From: Gorsachius magnificus | Lineage: Eukaryota > Chordata > Aves > Pelecaniformes > Ardeidae | DNA length: 64,000 nucleotides | Direction: 5' to 3' | NCBI GenBank assembly: GCA_034008185.1 | Contig: CM067081.1 | Coordinates: forward strand, 22,071,821 to 22,135,820 | Shown here: positions 47,942 to 60,082 of the stretch, piece after piece | Position numbering within the stretch: the first letter of the stretch is position 1 | Layout: the number at the start of each line of letters is the position of its first letter | Notes under the pieces: model-generated | Seen by the model: only the letters and a program-made list of their open reading frames with translations | What the model was told of the DNA's origin: nothing | The model's database searches: none | Position numbers and translations under genes: made by a program

Positions 47942-50915
47942 ACAGCATGCACTGACACTGAAGAGGTCCAGACTGTTTCTTTCTTGGCATATCTACTGAA
48001 ATAGTTGGCAATCATGGCCCCATTTCATTGGGAAATCTATATTGCAGAAGTAAATTAGACTACAGATAGTTGGCATTTAGAATATAGATGGTCTATAGAT
48101 TATAGGTAGGCTGTGGACAGACGTTCTTTGTGTCTTCAAAAGAAAATACCGAACCTCTGAGGGTACTGCAGGCCCCGAGCAGTGTATGTCTGACTACACG
48201 TGCGATCGCGTTACGGTATGCTCCATTTCAGAAGCTGGGAGTGTTATTGCCAGATCATGTTTGCTTTGTATTATGACTTACACACAAAATTAGCCCAAGG
48301 ATATTACAGGGCGTTGATCTATCTGTGGAGGGGGAAAATGGGATGACCAGTAATGCCAAGACATGAATAAAAACGGAAAGAGTAGTTTGGTGTATAGGGA
48401 ACCAAATTTAAAGGCATATCAGGGTCACTCAAATTCTCCAGATAAGATCAGAGCAGGAGATGAATGCAAGGCTTATGCCTGCACAAAGAGGCCATTCTTT
48501 GCAGAGATACAGGTATTACACAAAGTGAGTGGGCAAAGTTTGCCTCTCACATTTCTTTCATTACTCATACCTAACACCTGCTAGTTAACTAACATCCATT
48601 TTTCATACTGGCCTGCTCCAGTTCCACTGAACAGTAAAACAATCTCTCACTTCATGTTACTTTGCACAGATAAAAATGGTAGCGCTGCCAAAGCCACACA
48701 AACTGAATTCAGAGGTACTTCGAACAAGTTTTCAAAGCAGGATGCACCCTATTCTCAACCCCAGATGGGAGACAGAGTTGTCATCAAATTAGGAGAAAAA
48801 GAGAGCAGCTGTCTAACTATACCCAGCAACGGTGTGTGACTGCGTAAGGCTCAACAAGAACTGTGCACTGGAAGCAAACAAACCTTTAAACAGGCAGAGT
48901 GGCAATTTTCCAGTTTGGGATGTAAGTAGGACACCAGATTTCATCAGCATTACGCTTCCTCATGGAACAGTTTTTGTAAATGCAAAATCGCAGTTTTATG
49001 TCTTGCCCGGAAAACATCATATATAACACCTGAGCACACCTTCGCACTGAAATGACCCTTGGCAGACCAGCGACTCAGAGGGACTGTTGTCTAGTTAATT
49101 ATAACCACCGGTGTCTATAGCAGAAGAATATTCTCAAAATCACCTGCACAGTTATTGAGCCAGCTTGCAAGAGCTTGGCAGATTGCAGCAGGACCACATG
49201 TGGCTTTGGTCTGGAGACCTAATGCTCCTAATCAACACTACTCTGATGGCTTCAGGGAGGCTGCAGACATTTACACTGCCTGAGAGTATAAATACGTCAA
49301 TCTAGAGGGTCAGAAAACAGATCGATTGCTATACCTTTTTCTATATGGTATGGCATCATGTACTATACAGCAGAAAGGAAGTTGCTGATGAGGCAGAGAA
49401 AAGGGTCCCGTATGCATCTGCGTCTGCTGAATAGAAAAACTGGAGGATACCCTCATAACCTTTGCTTTCTAGTGTGGCCAAACAAAATGTGATTAGACAC
49501 ATTTATCCTGTAGTCTCTAACCATACTGACAAGACTCTGATGGATTAGAGTTGCCCCAAGCACAATATTCTCTCTTTTTCATTGTCGGTGACTCTCCACA
49601 TAAGCTGTCTTTCATGCCCTAATTCTATATGCCGGTCTGTACGCATTCTGGGCTGTGGTGTTTTGACATACTAATGAATTTTACTGTGCTGTTAATAACT
49701 CAAAGCTATAGGACACCTGGTGATATCATACCAGCCTGTGTATGATTGTTTTGTCTTCTTACTAAATTCTAGTCTAGCATTTTCAGCTGGGAAAAAAAAT
49801 GTGCCCATCTGGGAGGACAGGTGAGGGGTATCCATCAGGTAAGAGGTATTTGGCATGATCCCTGCATTACACTGACCTACATTGCTTGTGAGAGCTAAGG
49901 CACATGGCCTGTATGTTGGGAGTATGAGTTTAGCAAGGGCAGGGACTTTCCGTTGACTACTTTTTATTGTTTTCCAAGTGAACTTTGTGCTGGGAAGAAG
50001 GGAGTGGAAAAAACCTGTTTGCTGAACGTGGCTAAAGCAGGCTCGTTTAATACAGGTATTCCCAGGTAGCACCACCAGCCTGCTCCTGACCTCATGGGGA
50101 GCTGAAGGAATAGGGCAGCTTTCGTGACAGCCTACGCCTTTCCTCCAGAAACTGCTGGTGGCTTCTGGGTAAGTTTTTATTGTTCCCCTCTGGCAGTGAG
50201 ACTGAGAGCCTAATTTCATTTTGCATGGGCCCAGACCCCCATGTCAGTACTTTTACAGCAAGTCTGAACTTTCAGAACAGTGTATAATCATTAACATCAA
50301 ACCTTGCCATAGCCCATTGAGATGTTATCACCACAGTTTTCTAATAGGAAGGACATACAAGAGGCTATGTTTGGTGCCACAGTGACTTCAGCAGTCACAG
50401 CTCCCAGGCTGTATTCTTAATGTATTGATGTTATGGTTGACTATGACTTTGGAAGAATATAAAATACATTTAGCACATAAAAGCTCCACAAAACTCATTG
50501 AAATGCCTTGCTGGTGGTCATAATTCTCAAAGAGCTTTCTGATGGAGGTGAGGACTTTTATGCCCGTTACAAGAGTGGGTAAAAAGAAGCACTTGAAGGG
50601 GAAGGGGTTTTCCCAGCCACATGCAGTCATTCAACAACGACGTGGGATGCGTTCAGGTCCCCTGGGTCCTGTGCAGCGCGCTGCCCCAGGTCTCACGCTG
50701 CTCTGCACTAGCAGTCTCACTGGCTTGCACCAGCACTGCAAGCCTGTGACACACGGGGGTGCCTCCTAAGATCCACAAACCCCCAGAAGTCTGTGATACT
50801 CAGCATCATGCAGAATCAGGTAATTAGTTTTAGATTCAGAGTTTAGTTTATGTTTGCTTTTCAGATTACTGTGTAAGAAGCATGAAAGACTCTCTCTGTA
50901 TTTTATATGTGTAAT
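47942..50915. other. unique stretch, nothing recognised
   Basis: A 175-codon minus-strand frame (49692-50219) is the longest here; it has no domain, and its length is within what chance produces in 64 kb. No repeat recognised. Confidence 0.45.
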
Positions 50916-50978
50916 AATGGTTGGACTTGATGATCTTAAAGGTCTTTTCCGATCTAAATGATTCTATGATTCTATGAT
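50916..50978 (+). mobile_element. CR1 LINE 3' tip (63 bp)
   Basis: A severely 5'-truncated CR1 end: GGTTGGACTTGATGATC, AAAGGTCTTTTCC, then about two ATTCTATG units. It lies tail-to-tail with the antisense copy 51199-51709 of the same class, with about 220 bp between them. Confidence 0.93.
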
Positions 50979-51198
50979 TTCCTGCAGAGCTAAGAGCCAG
51001 CCCCGGGTTCCTCAGCTGCACAGCCAAAAGTGATTTTTTTTTCTGCCCCAAGTACTAGAGGAAAATAACTCCCTGATATTTCCTTTCTCTTCTTATATCC
51101 CTCCATTTTCCAAAAGCAAGAGATCCCATTGCTTCTCACCTCCCGAGGTGCAGTCACCTGTCACCACCACACAGCCCAGCCCCATGCCATCTCACACC

Positions 51199-51709
51199 AT
51201 AGAATCATAGAATCATTTAGGTTGGAAAAGACCTTTAAGATCATCAAGTCCAACCATTAACCTAACACTACCATCTCACCACTAAACCCTGTCCCTAAGC
51301 ACCACATCCATACATCTTTCAAATACCTCCAGGGATGGGGACTCCACCACTTCCCTGGGCAGCCCATTCCAATGCTTGACAACCCTTTTGGTGAAAAAAT
51401 TTTTCCTCATGTCCAACTTAAACCTGCCCTGGAGCAACTTCAAACCATTCCCCCTCATCCTATCACCCATTACCATGGAGAAGAGACCAACACCCACCTC
51501 ACTACAGCCTCCTGTCAGGCAGTTGTAGAGGGTGATAAGGTCTCCCCCTCAGCCTCCTCTCCTCCAGACTGAGCAACCCCTGTTCCCTCAGCCACTCCTC
51601 ATCAGACTTGTGCTCCAGTCCCCTCACCAGCTTCATTGCCCTTCTCTGGACACACTCCAGCACCTCAAGGTCTTTCTAGTAGTGAGGGACCCAAAACTGA
51701 ACACAGTTC
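51199..51709 (-). mobile_element. CR1 LINE 3' fragment, antisense
   Basis: On the minus strand the last part of ORF2 reads from [19 protein letters not shown] decayed sequence through a [10 protein letters not shown] segment, [16 protein letters not shown] and [10 protein letters not shown] to a terminal VLRDRV. A frame of 71 codons (51282-51497) is still open. The 3' UTR and its TTCTATGATTCTAT tail end at 51199. It is of the same class as 1021, 29742 and 50916. The element stops just after the CAGTTTTGGGTCCC region. Confidence 0.95.
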
Positions 51710-54700
51710 CCACTCATCCTTTCCCTCACGAGTAAGTGGTCCCTACTTCCCAGCCAGCATTGCTGTCACATGAGTGAAGAGGAGCAAATGGAGAAACCCA
51801 AGCTCAGGCCAAATCTTGTTCCTATCTCTGCCGTTATCCCGTTAGAGAAAGGGAACCCAGAATAGAGACCCAGCAGTAGAGGGATGGAGTCTGCTGCTCC
51901 TGTTATCTTGGGGGATGTTAAAGACACAGACATTGTGCATATTGCTCATATACCCTCCTTTCAAATCTCTTCTCCTCCGGGGACAACAGCCACACAGTAG
52001 GAAGAGGGATGTGGAAGCCAGATGCCCACCTTGGTTCCTCAGCAGCATACGGTACCAGGCAGCTCATCCGAACCTTTTCCAGTGCAGGCAGCAGGATGGT
52101 GGCTGGTGCCAACCATGGGCCAGCCCAGGCGGCAGCCAGTGCTATGGCTGGTCTTTACTGGGGCAAATACTGAAATCTTCATTCTCTGTATTGCTCTCGA
52201 TTCTTATCTTCCTTTTTGCATTGCATATTACTAGTAGACCAGACATGTCACGTAAGTACTATTTGTAGAAACCGTGTCTCTTAGTTAACTTAAAGCTCTT
52301 AAATAAAATTCACGAAGAACAATAAAAAACCCATCCCATTTTAGGCCCATTTTCTATCCTTCACAAGCATGTTTTTCTGTTTTTCATTAACTGTATTACC
52401 ATTACTGCTGATTATTTAAAATACAAAGCTTCACGCTAGTTGAAGCAAATATGTAGTGAGGATACAACAACTTGAAAGCACCCACCTCTCTTAATACTGA
52501 AACTTTAAAAGCCCCTTGTTTTGCCTGTTGTCAAAAGCCAGTGGTGTACTCTCCATGCAGGCCTGAAGAGTGCCAAAACAGAGTGCAAATGGAATACTTC
52601 TGCTTATCAGTTACCTGGCAGGCATCTGTGGCATTTAGTTGCCAGAATTTGGATTTGGCCAGCCAGCTGCTGCTGTGGTCCCTGTCTGTGCAGTATTTCC
52701 TCTTCAGGGAGACAATTTCTCCTGACTCCCAATGGATTTGCCAGCTGTGAAGGTCACACTGCTGACAGCGTCTCTTTTATTTCTTTTTTTCTTTTATGAC
52801 TTGAAATCTCAGAGGATGCCATACCTGACTGAGGAGGAGCAGAACTTTTGAGAGCTCAAGACAACTTTCAGATGCTATTTTTCTTGGGACTCTACTGCAG
52901 CATCGCTTACAGGCTGTAGAAGGTCCCTGCCCCGAAGCATCTGTATAATGAGATCCAGATGAAAGCACTAGATGGGAGCAACCTAAGGAGTCACAGCAAT
53001 TACCATGCCTTGTCCTGGCATCACAGCTGAAAGGTGTTGGAAAATGAAACATGATGTGGTTGTTTTCTTAAATATATCTTTTAGATGCTTCCATATTCTG
53101 GGTTAGTTGGGGGTTTTTACTATGAAAGTTGCAATCAGGTGAGGGCTACAGATCAAAAGAAGGAAAACATTACAGTTTAAAATTAACATAAAAAACCTTC
53201 AGGAATAATCTGAAAATCTGGAGAAAAATAATTTAATCTTAAACCATTACAACTAAAGCAGGAGCTACCACAGTACCCTAACTAATAAACTGACAGTTGG
53301 GTCGCCTCCACATCTGAGTTACAATTGGGTCACGAAAAAAACTGACTTCTTGTCAGCCTTTGGTACTGACCCAAGGCCTTGAATGTAGCACCAGTTCTTC
53401 CTATCTCCATACTGTTTTTCAGTCCCAGGCAAAGAGTCCTCTGAGGTTTTTTTACATTAGTGAAAACAGCATGTTTTTTATTAGTAAGAGCAACAATAAT
53501 AAAATCTATTCACACCATTGGAACGTAAGAATACATCTATTGGCTCACAATAAAGATCCAGCTAGCTCCTAGATGTCAGTGTTTAAGGAAGAGTGTAAGA
53601 ATAGGACATGGATTGTGCCTTCGAAGTTTCAGCAGTCCAGAGAAGCTCCTCATCAAGAAGTTGCTGTAGTAGTTATTTCTGTTGTCCATGTTTTTATCTT
53701 CTATAGACTCATGGAGTGAACTCAACATTCAGCATTCAAAATACTCTATGGCATGTGTTCCGTAATTTGGTTGTGTGCTATATGAAAAGTACATAAATCT
53801 GACTGTTTGGAATTGAACAGTATTGAACATTAGTTCAAGTTAATGTTATAGCTATGATTACTGAATTATGGGAAATGGTGAATAACACTCCCTGCTTGCC
53901 CTCTTCCTGTCATTCAGACTTTGTAGGCCAATATGACATTGCCCTCTCTCCCCAAGTTGTGTCTCTTCTACTTTGAAGACATTTGGATGATCACTCATTC
54001 CTAATTGAGATGCCTTTCCTTTGACCTCTTCTGCTTCCCTTCTTTGACTTCCATATCCTTGTTGTGACAGGGGCTTGAAGAGCCTACAATGTTCAAGGTG
54101 TAGGTGCACTGTGGATTTCTTTGGTGATGCAATGATGCTTTTTGTGTTGTTTTCTATTTCTTTCCTGAGAATCCCTAATTTTCAATAGTTTCTCTGCCTT
54201 TCTGCAAAAGAAAAAAGGAAGTGTTACAGGAGTCTCCAAGAACATGGTGAACACTGACACAAATAATACATTACAATAACACCATCCTGATGGATGGTGG
54301 GATGATGCGCTGTCTGAACTAATGATTAGAAGAGTTGCATTTCCCAATTTAATGAGACACAATGATGTAAGCAGATTTGACAGCTCTTTCCTGAGAGGCT
54401 GCCTGCCCCTTGTTGAAAGGCTTCCTTGCCTAATGTTTTAGAAGAGAGGGAGATGTCATTTACATGGGTGTTTTCTTGCTCTGCAGGCAGCCAATTATTG
54501 CCTATCACATCTCACATGGCTGCTATTTTGCACACACAAGCCCTGGCAGATGTCACATCCTATTTTCACAACTCCAACCAACCAATCAAAGCAAACATGG
54601 AAAATGCAATATTCCAAGCCTTGCAGGAGGAGTCTGTGTTACCACCAATTATAATATTCTCCCCTACGTTATGGAGAAGTCTAATCATTAACAGTAAGGT

Positions 54701-56300
54701 AAGCATTTGGCTAATGTCCTACTGAGCAACGAGGTATGGATTACATTTGCAAATCCTTATCACTTTGAAGTTTTAGCCATACGTGGAGAAGTGGGGCTTA
54801 TTTCCAAATACTGAATGTAGAAATGGGCCCAGATGATTATTTTAAATATTCTTAGAGCTTAAAAAGTACTAATTCAGATTTCTGATCTGGGGGTACCATG
54901 GCTTGTAATCACAGCACTGTACTCTGTAATCAAGTGCCTGCCACAGATACTCTCTTAAGGCCTTGATCCTATGGCATCAGCTGCTCTCCGGCTTTGACTG
55001 TGGTGGTGAGGTTCTTCCCATGTGTGCAGTGCTAATAAATAAAGTTTCTGCAATAGCATCTCTCAGTGTTAAAGATGTTTTTCTCAAAGTCTGTAGAAGT
55101 AAGGAACCAGTGGCACTACTGACAATCTGCAATAAATGTCTGATAATTGACAAGGTTCGCGGGTGTTTCCACACATAGCATTGCTACCATAATGGTCAGT
55201 GGCATGTTCTGTGGGAACAGCAGAAATTGGGGAAAGCAAAATAGCAGCCTCCTGCATGTACCCTCTCCCACACGGTCAGATGGGAATATGCTGACTCTAG
55301 TGCAGCACTTCCAGATCCAGGGGCTCGGCACCCAAGGGCAGCTGGATGGGTCAAGGCCTTATGGAGTGCACACACATTGAGAAGCCCATTTGTCCATGAA
55401 CTTGAAGCTTTGATTGTCCCACAGGGACATCAACATATAAATAAGAGTGGTTTAAGCTGTTCTAATATACCCCAGCTTGTACTGAGTAAAGTACTCTCTC
55501 TGGAGAGCACTGGGATCCATTTAACATATGGGAACATCTGCCATACCTCAGACGGAGTGGCTAAATCATTTTCTGTTTTGAAGCCCAATGGAAGTACAAC
55601 CACCTATAGTGAAGAAAATCACTTTATGGTTAGATGCATACGAAAAGTCCATTAATATATTTCCTTAGTGTTGTGAGTGACTGAGTGGTTTTCCCAGGCA
55701 CAACTCAAAATGTTTCTATCAAAGTGTTTCCAGACGTTTTTATAGGTAATGTTCACATATTCTGATTCAATCAGGAAATGAAAATTGGCACATAGATGGA
55801 CTTCTAGGCATTATCAAGATAGCATCAGCGTGCGGGGATTTTGTTTCATTTTTTTCAACAATATATATTCCTTCTCTGCAGGGATTTTGCCAAGTAGCAC
55901 CAACGATTCCCATGGCAAAATTAAATTAAAAGGGAGACAGATTACTTTATTGTCTGGCCCCACTGGCTGAGTGGAATAAAGAAGGCATTAGTTCAATTGT
56001 TATTGCTGATAACAATCATGTATTATATGAAAGCTCTCTCTACTGAGAAAATGTGATTTGAAGCTTGTTTTTAAATATAGCAAAACAGGGAAGATCATTC
56101 AATCCTACCTGTAGTCCTGTGCAGAGCCAATGTATTTAAAGAAGATGTGTGACTGAATTATATTTGTAGTGCTGTCTACTCTTATTTCATAAGCTCCCCT
56201 CTCCCCAGCTCTAAGGGGTTATTTGCGTTCATTACCTTTAGATGTTTTTGTTCTATGAAAATTCACATTACACGATTACAACACTTAGGGCTGTAAAATA
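51710..56300. other. unique stretch with a candidate conserved block
   Basis: No gene or repeat recognised over about 4.6 kb. The block at about 54480-54720 has even composition, short TAAT/ATTA cores and CCAAT-type motifs (CCAACCAATCAAAG) and looks like candidate conserved non-coding DNA. Longest frames (52.0-52.8 and 54.4-54.7 kb) are at most 117 codons with no domain. Confidence 0.4.
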
Positions 56301-56323
56301 CACCCTGTAAAAAATACAGGGTG
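56301..56323. repeat. perfect 9-bp hairpin, CACCCTGTA / TACAGGGTG
   Basis: Arms at 56301-56309 and 56315-56323 around an A5 loop (56310-56314). A + strand transcript would form a short stem-loop. There is no U-run or other terminator-like context, and this is a eukaryotic genome. Confidence 0.85.
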
Positions 56324-56539
56324 AAAGCCTCCACATCTCTGACCTAACTTCTCTTTTTCATTACAAACTTTTTTTTTTTTTTAATACTAGTTCAGGGTAC
56401 CTCTAAAAATCAGCTGGAAATCCAGTTGGTTCTCCGGACTTAGGATGGTTCCAGCTTTTGAACAACCTTTTCTCTCTCTTGTGTCATCAATAGACTGCTC
56501 AAACCACTCTGGTCATTTTTGTAGCTTGTGCCATCATAC
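56324..56539. other. spacer with T14 run
   Basis: Holds a T14 run at 56369-56382. Otherwise nothing recognised. Confidence 0.5.
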
Positions 56540-57086
56540 AATCATAGAATCATAGAATACCAGGTTGGAAGGGACCTCAAGGATCATCTGGTCCAACCTT
56601 TCCAGGTAAGAGCACAGTCTAGACAAAACAGCCCAGCACCCTGTCCAGCTGAGTCTTAAAAGTGTCCAGTGTGGCGGAGTCAACCACTCCCCTGGGGAGA
56701 TTATTCCAATGGCTGACTGTTCTCATTGCGAAAAATTTCCCTCTCATGTCCAATCGGAATCTCCCCAAGAGCAACTTGTGTCCATTCCCCCTTGTCCTCT
56801 CCATGTGACTCCTTGTGAAAAGGGCGTCTCCATCTTCCTTGTAGCTACCCCTTAGGTACCAGTACATGGTGATGAGATCCTCTCTAAGCCTCCTTTTCTC
56901 CAGGCTGAACAAACCCAGTTCTCTCAGCCTGTCCCCATACAGCAGGCTTCCCAGCCCTTTGATCATCTTGGTGGCCCTTCTCTGGACCCCCTCCAGCCTG
57001 TCTACATCTGTTTTGTATAGCGGGGACCAGAACTGTACACAGTATTCCAGGTGTAGTCCGACAAGCACTGAGTGGGATCATGATCC
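56540..57086 (-). mobile_element. CR1 LINE 3' fragment, antisense, still-open ORF2 C-terminus
   Basis: On the minus strand an uninterrupted 149-codon frame (56619-57068) covers the ORF2 C-terminal region: [51 protein letters not shown] and HWNNLPRGVV to a stop. Then the 3' UTR and tail (ATCATAGAAT at 56541 on the + strand) end the element. Of all CR1 copies here it has the longest open C-terminal segment, so it is fairly young. It shares its 3' UTR class with 45069-45224. The RT domain is missing. Confidence 0.95.
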
Positions 57087-58298
57087 ATTGCACCTTCATT
57101 AAAGCAAGTAATAGGCACATCTTTGTAAAATTAGTTGAATCATATTGCCATAACTCTGAAGTAACTCAGCGATGAGTCGAGGTACATGTTTGTGTTATAC
57201 AAGGTGAATAATTGCACAGTGGTGACTTACAGCCATCCTCTGAAGCAGCCGCATGTGGTGGGAAGGGGCAGCTGTGATCATCGGGAGCCCTGAGGCTGGC
57301 ACAGGCCGAAGACTCACAGATGTTCTTCTCCCTTTCAGACAACTGACAGACACCTCACAGATTATTATTTTGACTAGATTACTTAGGTCTTACATGGATT
57401 ACTAGAAGTATACAGGGTAAAACCATATTAGCTGTGGTTATTGTCACAGTTAATCGCGTGGGATTTAATCTTCAACTGGTGTCAATCTGCCCAGGCTCAT
57501 TGAAGAAATTAAGAAGCACTCATTGATAGCAGCTGAGGAGCAGAAGCGTGTGGTACAAGACAAATAACTTCTTGAGGAACCTATTGCATGACTATCCCAA
57601 GCTATTTCCATGCCACAGGCATGAATAGAGTTGGAAGAAATGAATGTTACAAAACAAAGGCAACACTGGCATGTTTTGCATTACATACAGGTTTTTTTAC
57701 TTCCAGTGAAAACCAGAAATTACTTGGACTCCTGAACCTGTTATCTGGAGACGTATGAATCCTGTCTGTCAGATAAAAGCATATTGCTTGGCCCAGGGAG
57801 AAGAAACTGTCCAGAGTTCATCATTCTCAAGGGAAGGGCACACTGCAAGGACACACTGTGAAATCAGAGCCCTTGAGGAGCTCTAGCTAGAAAAAGGCAC
57901 CAGGTTCTTCACTAGTAGTTACAGAAATATGTCCTGGAGCATCCTGTCCCCACTGAAGTGAAGAGTGTGAAGTACACGGCCAAGGGGATAAACACTGTCA
58001 TCTACAGACATATCGCACTGGTTTTATACCACAGACAATATCGCACACTGTCAAAACCAGCATCTGGTTTGCATCACACAGGAGCGTTTTCAGGACTGTC
58101 CCCTCAAAATGATGGAAAAGAGGAGAGAGAATTGCTTCAAATCTCTCTGAAGTGAGAGTGAAATGAAATGACATTCATGAGGATACAGCAAAGTAAGGCA
58201 ACTACTTAGGTCAGAATTTGAAGAAGGGCAGGACTTGTCATGCCAAAGCTCAGCAAGTGTATTGATGGTCATGTCAGATAGCAAACCTTGAGAATACC
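57087..58298. other. unique stretch, nothing recognised
   Basis: No gene or repeat recognised. Confidence 0.45.
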
Positions 58299-59137
58299 TG
58301 GAAAAGCTGGAGAGGTAGGCCTGTGTGAACCTCATGAGGTTCAACAAGGCCAAGTGCAAGGTCCTGCACCTGGGTCAGGGTAACCCCCGGTATCAATACA
58401 GGCTGGGGGAAGAAAGGATCGAGAGCAGCCCCGCCGAGAGGGACTTGGGGGTACTGATGGATGAAAAACTGGACATGAGCCAGCAATGTGTGCTGGCAGC
58501 CCAGAAGGCCAACCGTACCCTGGGCTGCATCAAGAGAAGTATGGCCAGTAGGTCGAGGGAGGTGATTCTGCCCCTCTACTCTGCTCTGGTGAGACCTCAC
58601 CTAGAGTCCTGTGTCCAGCTCTGGAGCCCTCAGCACAAGAAGGACATGGAACTGTTGGAGCGGGTCCAGAGGAGGGCTACTAAAATGATCTGAGGGCTGG
58701 AGCACCTCTCCTATGAGGACAGGCTGAGGGAGTTGGGGTTGTTCAGCCTGGAGAAGAGAAGGCTGTGGGGAGACCTGATGGCGGCCTTTCAGTACTTAAA
58801 GGGGGCCTATAGGGAAGACGGGGACAACCTTTTTAGTAGGGCCAGCTGTGACTGGACAAGGGGTAATGGTTTTAAACTGAAGCAGCGTAGGTTTAGACTG
58901 GATACAAGGAAGAAACTCTTTACAATGAGGGTAGTGAAACCCTGGAACAGGTTGCCCAGAGAGGTGGTGGAGGCCCCATCCCTGGAAACATTCAAGGCCA
59001 GGTTGGATGGGGCTCTGAGCAACCTGATCTAGTTAGCGGTGTCCCTGCTCACTGCAGGGGGGTTGGACTAGATGACCCCTAGGGGTCCCTTCCAACCCAA
59101 ACCATTCTATGATTCTATGATTCTATGACTCTATGAA
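58299..59137 (+). mobile_element. CR1 LINE, young 5'-truncated copy
   Basis: An ~840-bp CR1 3' part with a nearly open ORF2 C-terminal region. It runs from [15 protein letters not shown] through [51 protein letters not shown] and [18 protein letters not shown] to a TAG at 59030-59032. The only break is a TGA at 58691-58693, in the place of the Arg codon after KMI, a likely CGA-to-TGA CpG decay. The 3' UTR has GTTAGCGGTGTCCCTGC, then GGTTGGACTAGATGACC, and the tail has four ATTCTATG-like units at 59104-59137. This is a third distinct young 3' class. Confidence 0.96.
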
Positions 59138-60021
59138 TATCACGTTATTACTGCAGAAGGGGACACAGACGCAGTGACAATGCCCCATTTCTTGGCTTTT
59201 CTTTCTGCAATAACAGCTTCAATCAAACACACTTTGTCTTTTGGCATCACTGTGTCCTCTGATAGCTGACAGCCTGCTAAGCTATGGGTGAAGCTGACAG
59301 ACTCACGGCCAAAGACCTTCGAGATGGAGTAAAACTGTTGAACATTCATCAGCTGATGAATATTCCCACCGCAGACTCTCTCTGCTTTTCCTGAGCTTTA
59401 AAATCTGGTCTTCACTGGGAGAAATATTTGCAATACAAATAGATTTTTTTTTTTTATTTAAAAGAAATGATCCTTGAAATGCAGTAAATGTTATTGGATA
59501 AATATATATATGGACAATTACAGAAATATGTTATCTTTTCTTATGGGTGAGATGGAACACTAGTTTTCTGAAGATAACAGAGCAACATGATTTTCCTAAA
59601 AGTGTGCTTGCATATAATAAGGTGTATTCTGCTCTTTACACTGCTTCCTATTAGGATGAAAGGCAGTCATGCATTCACATTTACTGGGAGGACGCCTGTC
59701 ACACTTGATGTCACTGTTGAAAATGACACCTTTTTAAAAATCTGTCTCTTTTTGGAACAAAAGCACGCTTTGAAACAAAAGCCTGTGGACAAAAAATTGT
59801 GCTTTACTGCTGCCATCTTCTGACATCCAGGTTAAATTGCAGGTTTTTAAAGAATGACGTTAGCTTAGACTATTTTTTCCTAATATGTGCTTTCCAGAAA
59901 ATGTCATTACATTGGTGGTAAAACAGAGTAGCATTACAGATACGCGCCTCTGCCTTGCACAGAATATTTAGCAAGGGGAACCATGGCTGCACAAAGTGCA
60001 CCCATTCACTCCAGAGACTCT
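59138..60021. other. unique stretch with T12 run
   Basis: Contains a T12 run at 59444-59455 and no recognised gene or repeat. Confidence 0.45.
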
Positions 60022-60082
60022 AAGGTGGGAAAGGCAGGACCTGAACTTCATTCTGAGTCTTGTTGGTTAGGTGCACTCCAAG
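60022..60082 (-). repeat. possible MIR relic, antisense
   Basis: GGTGGGAAAGGCAGGACCTG (60024-60043) followed by AACTT and a TCTGAGTCTTGTTGG block resembles the antisense MIR middle segment. Low certainty. Confidence 0.25.

Noticed and set aside
49692..50219. 175-codon minus-strand open frame
   Set aside because: A frame of this length is expected about once by chance in a 64-kb window of this composition. It shows no domain, repeat, signal or membrane segment.
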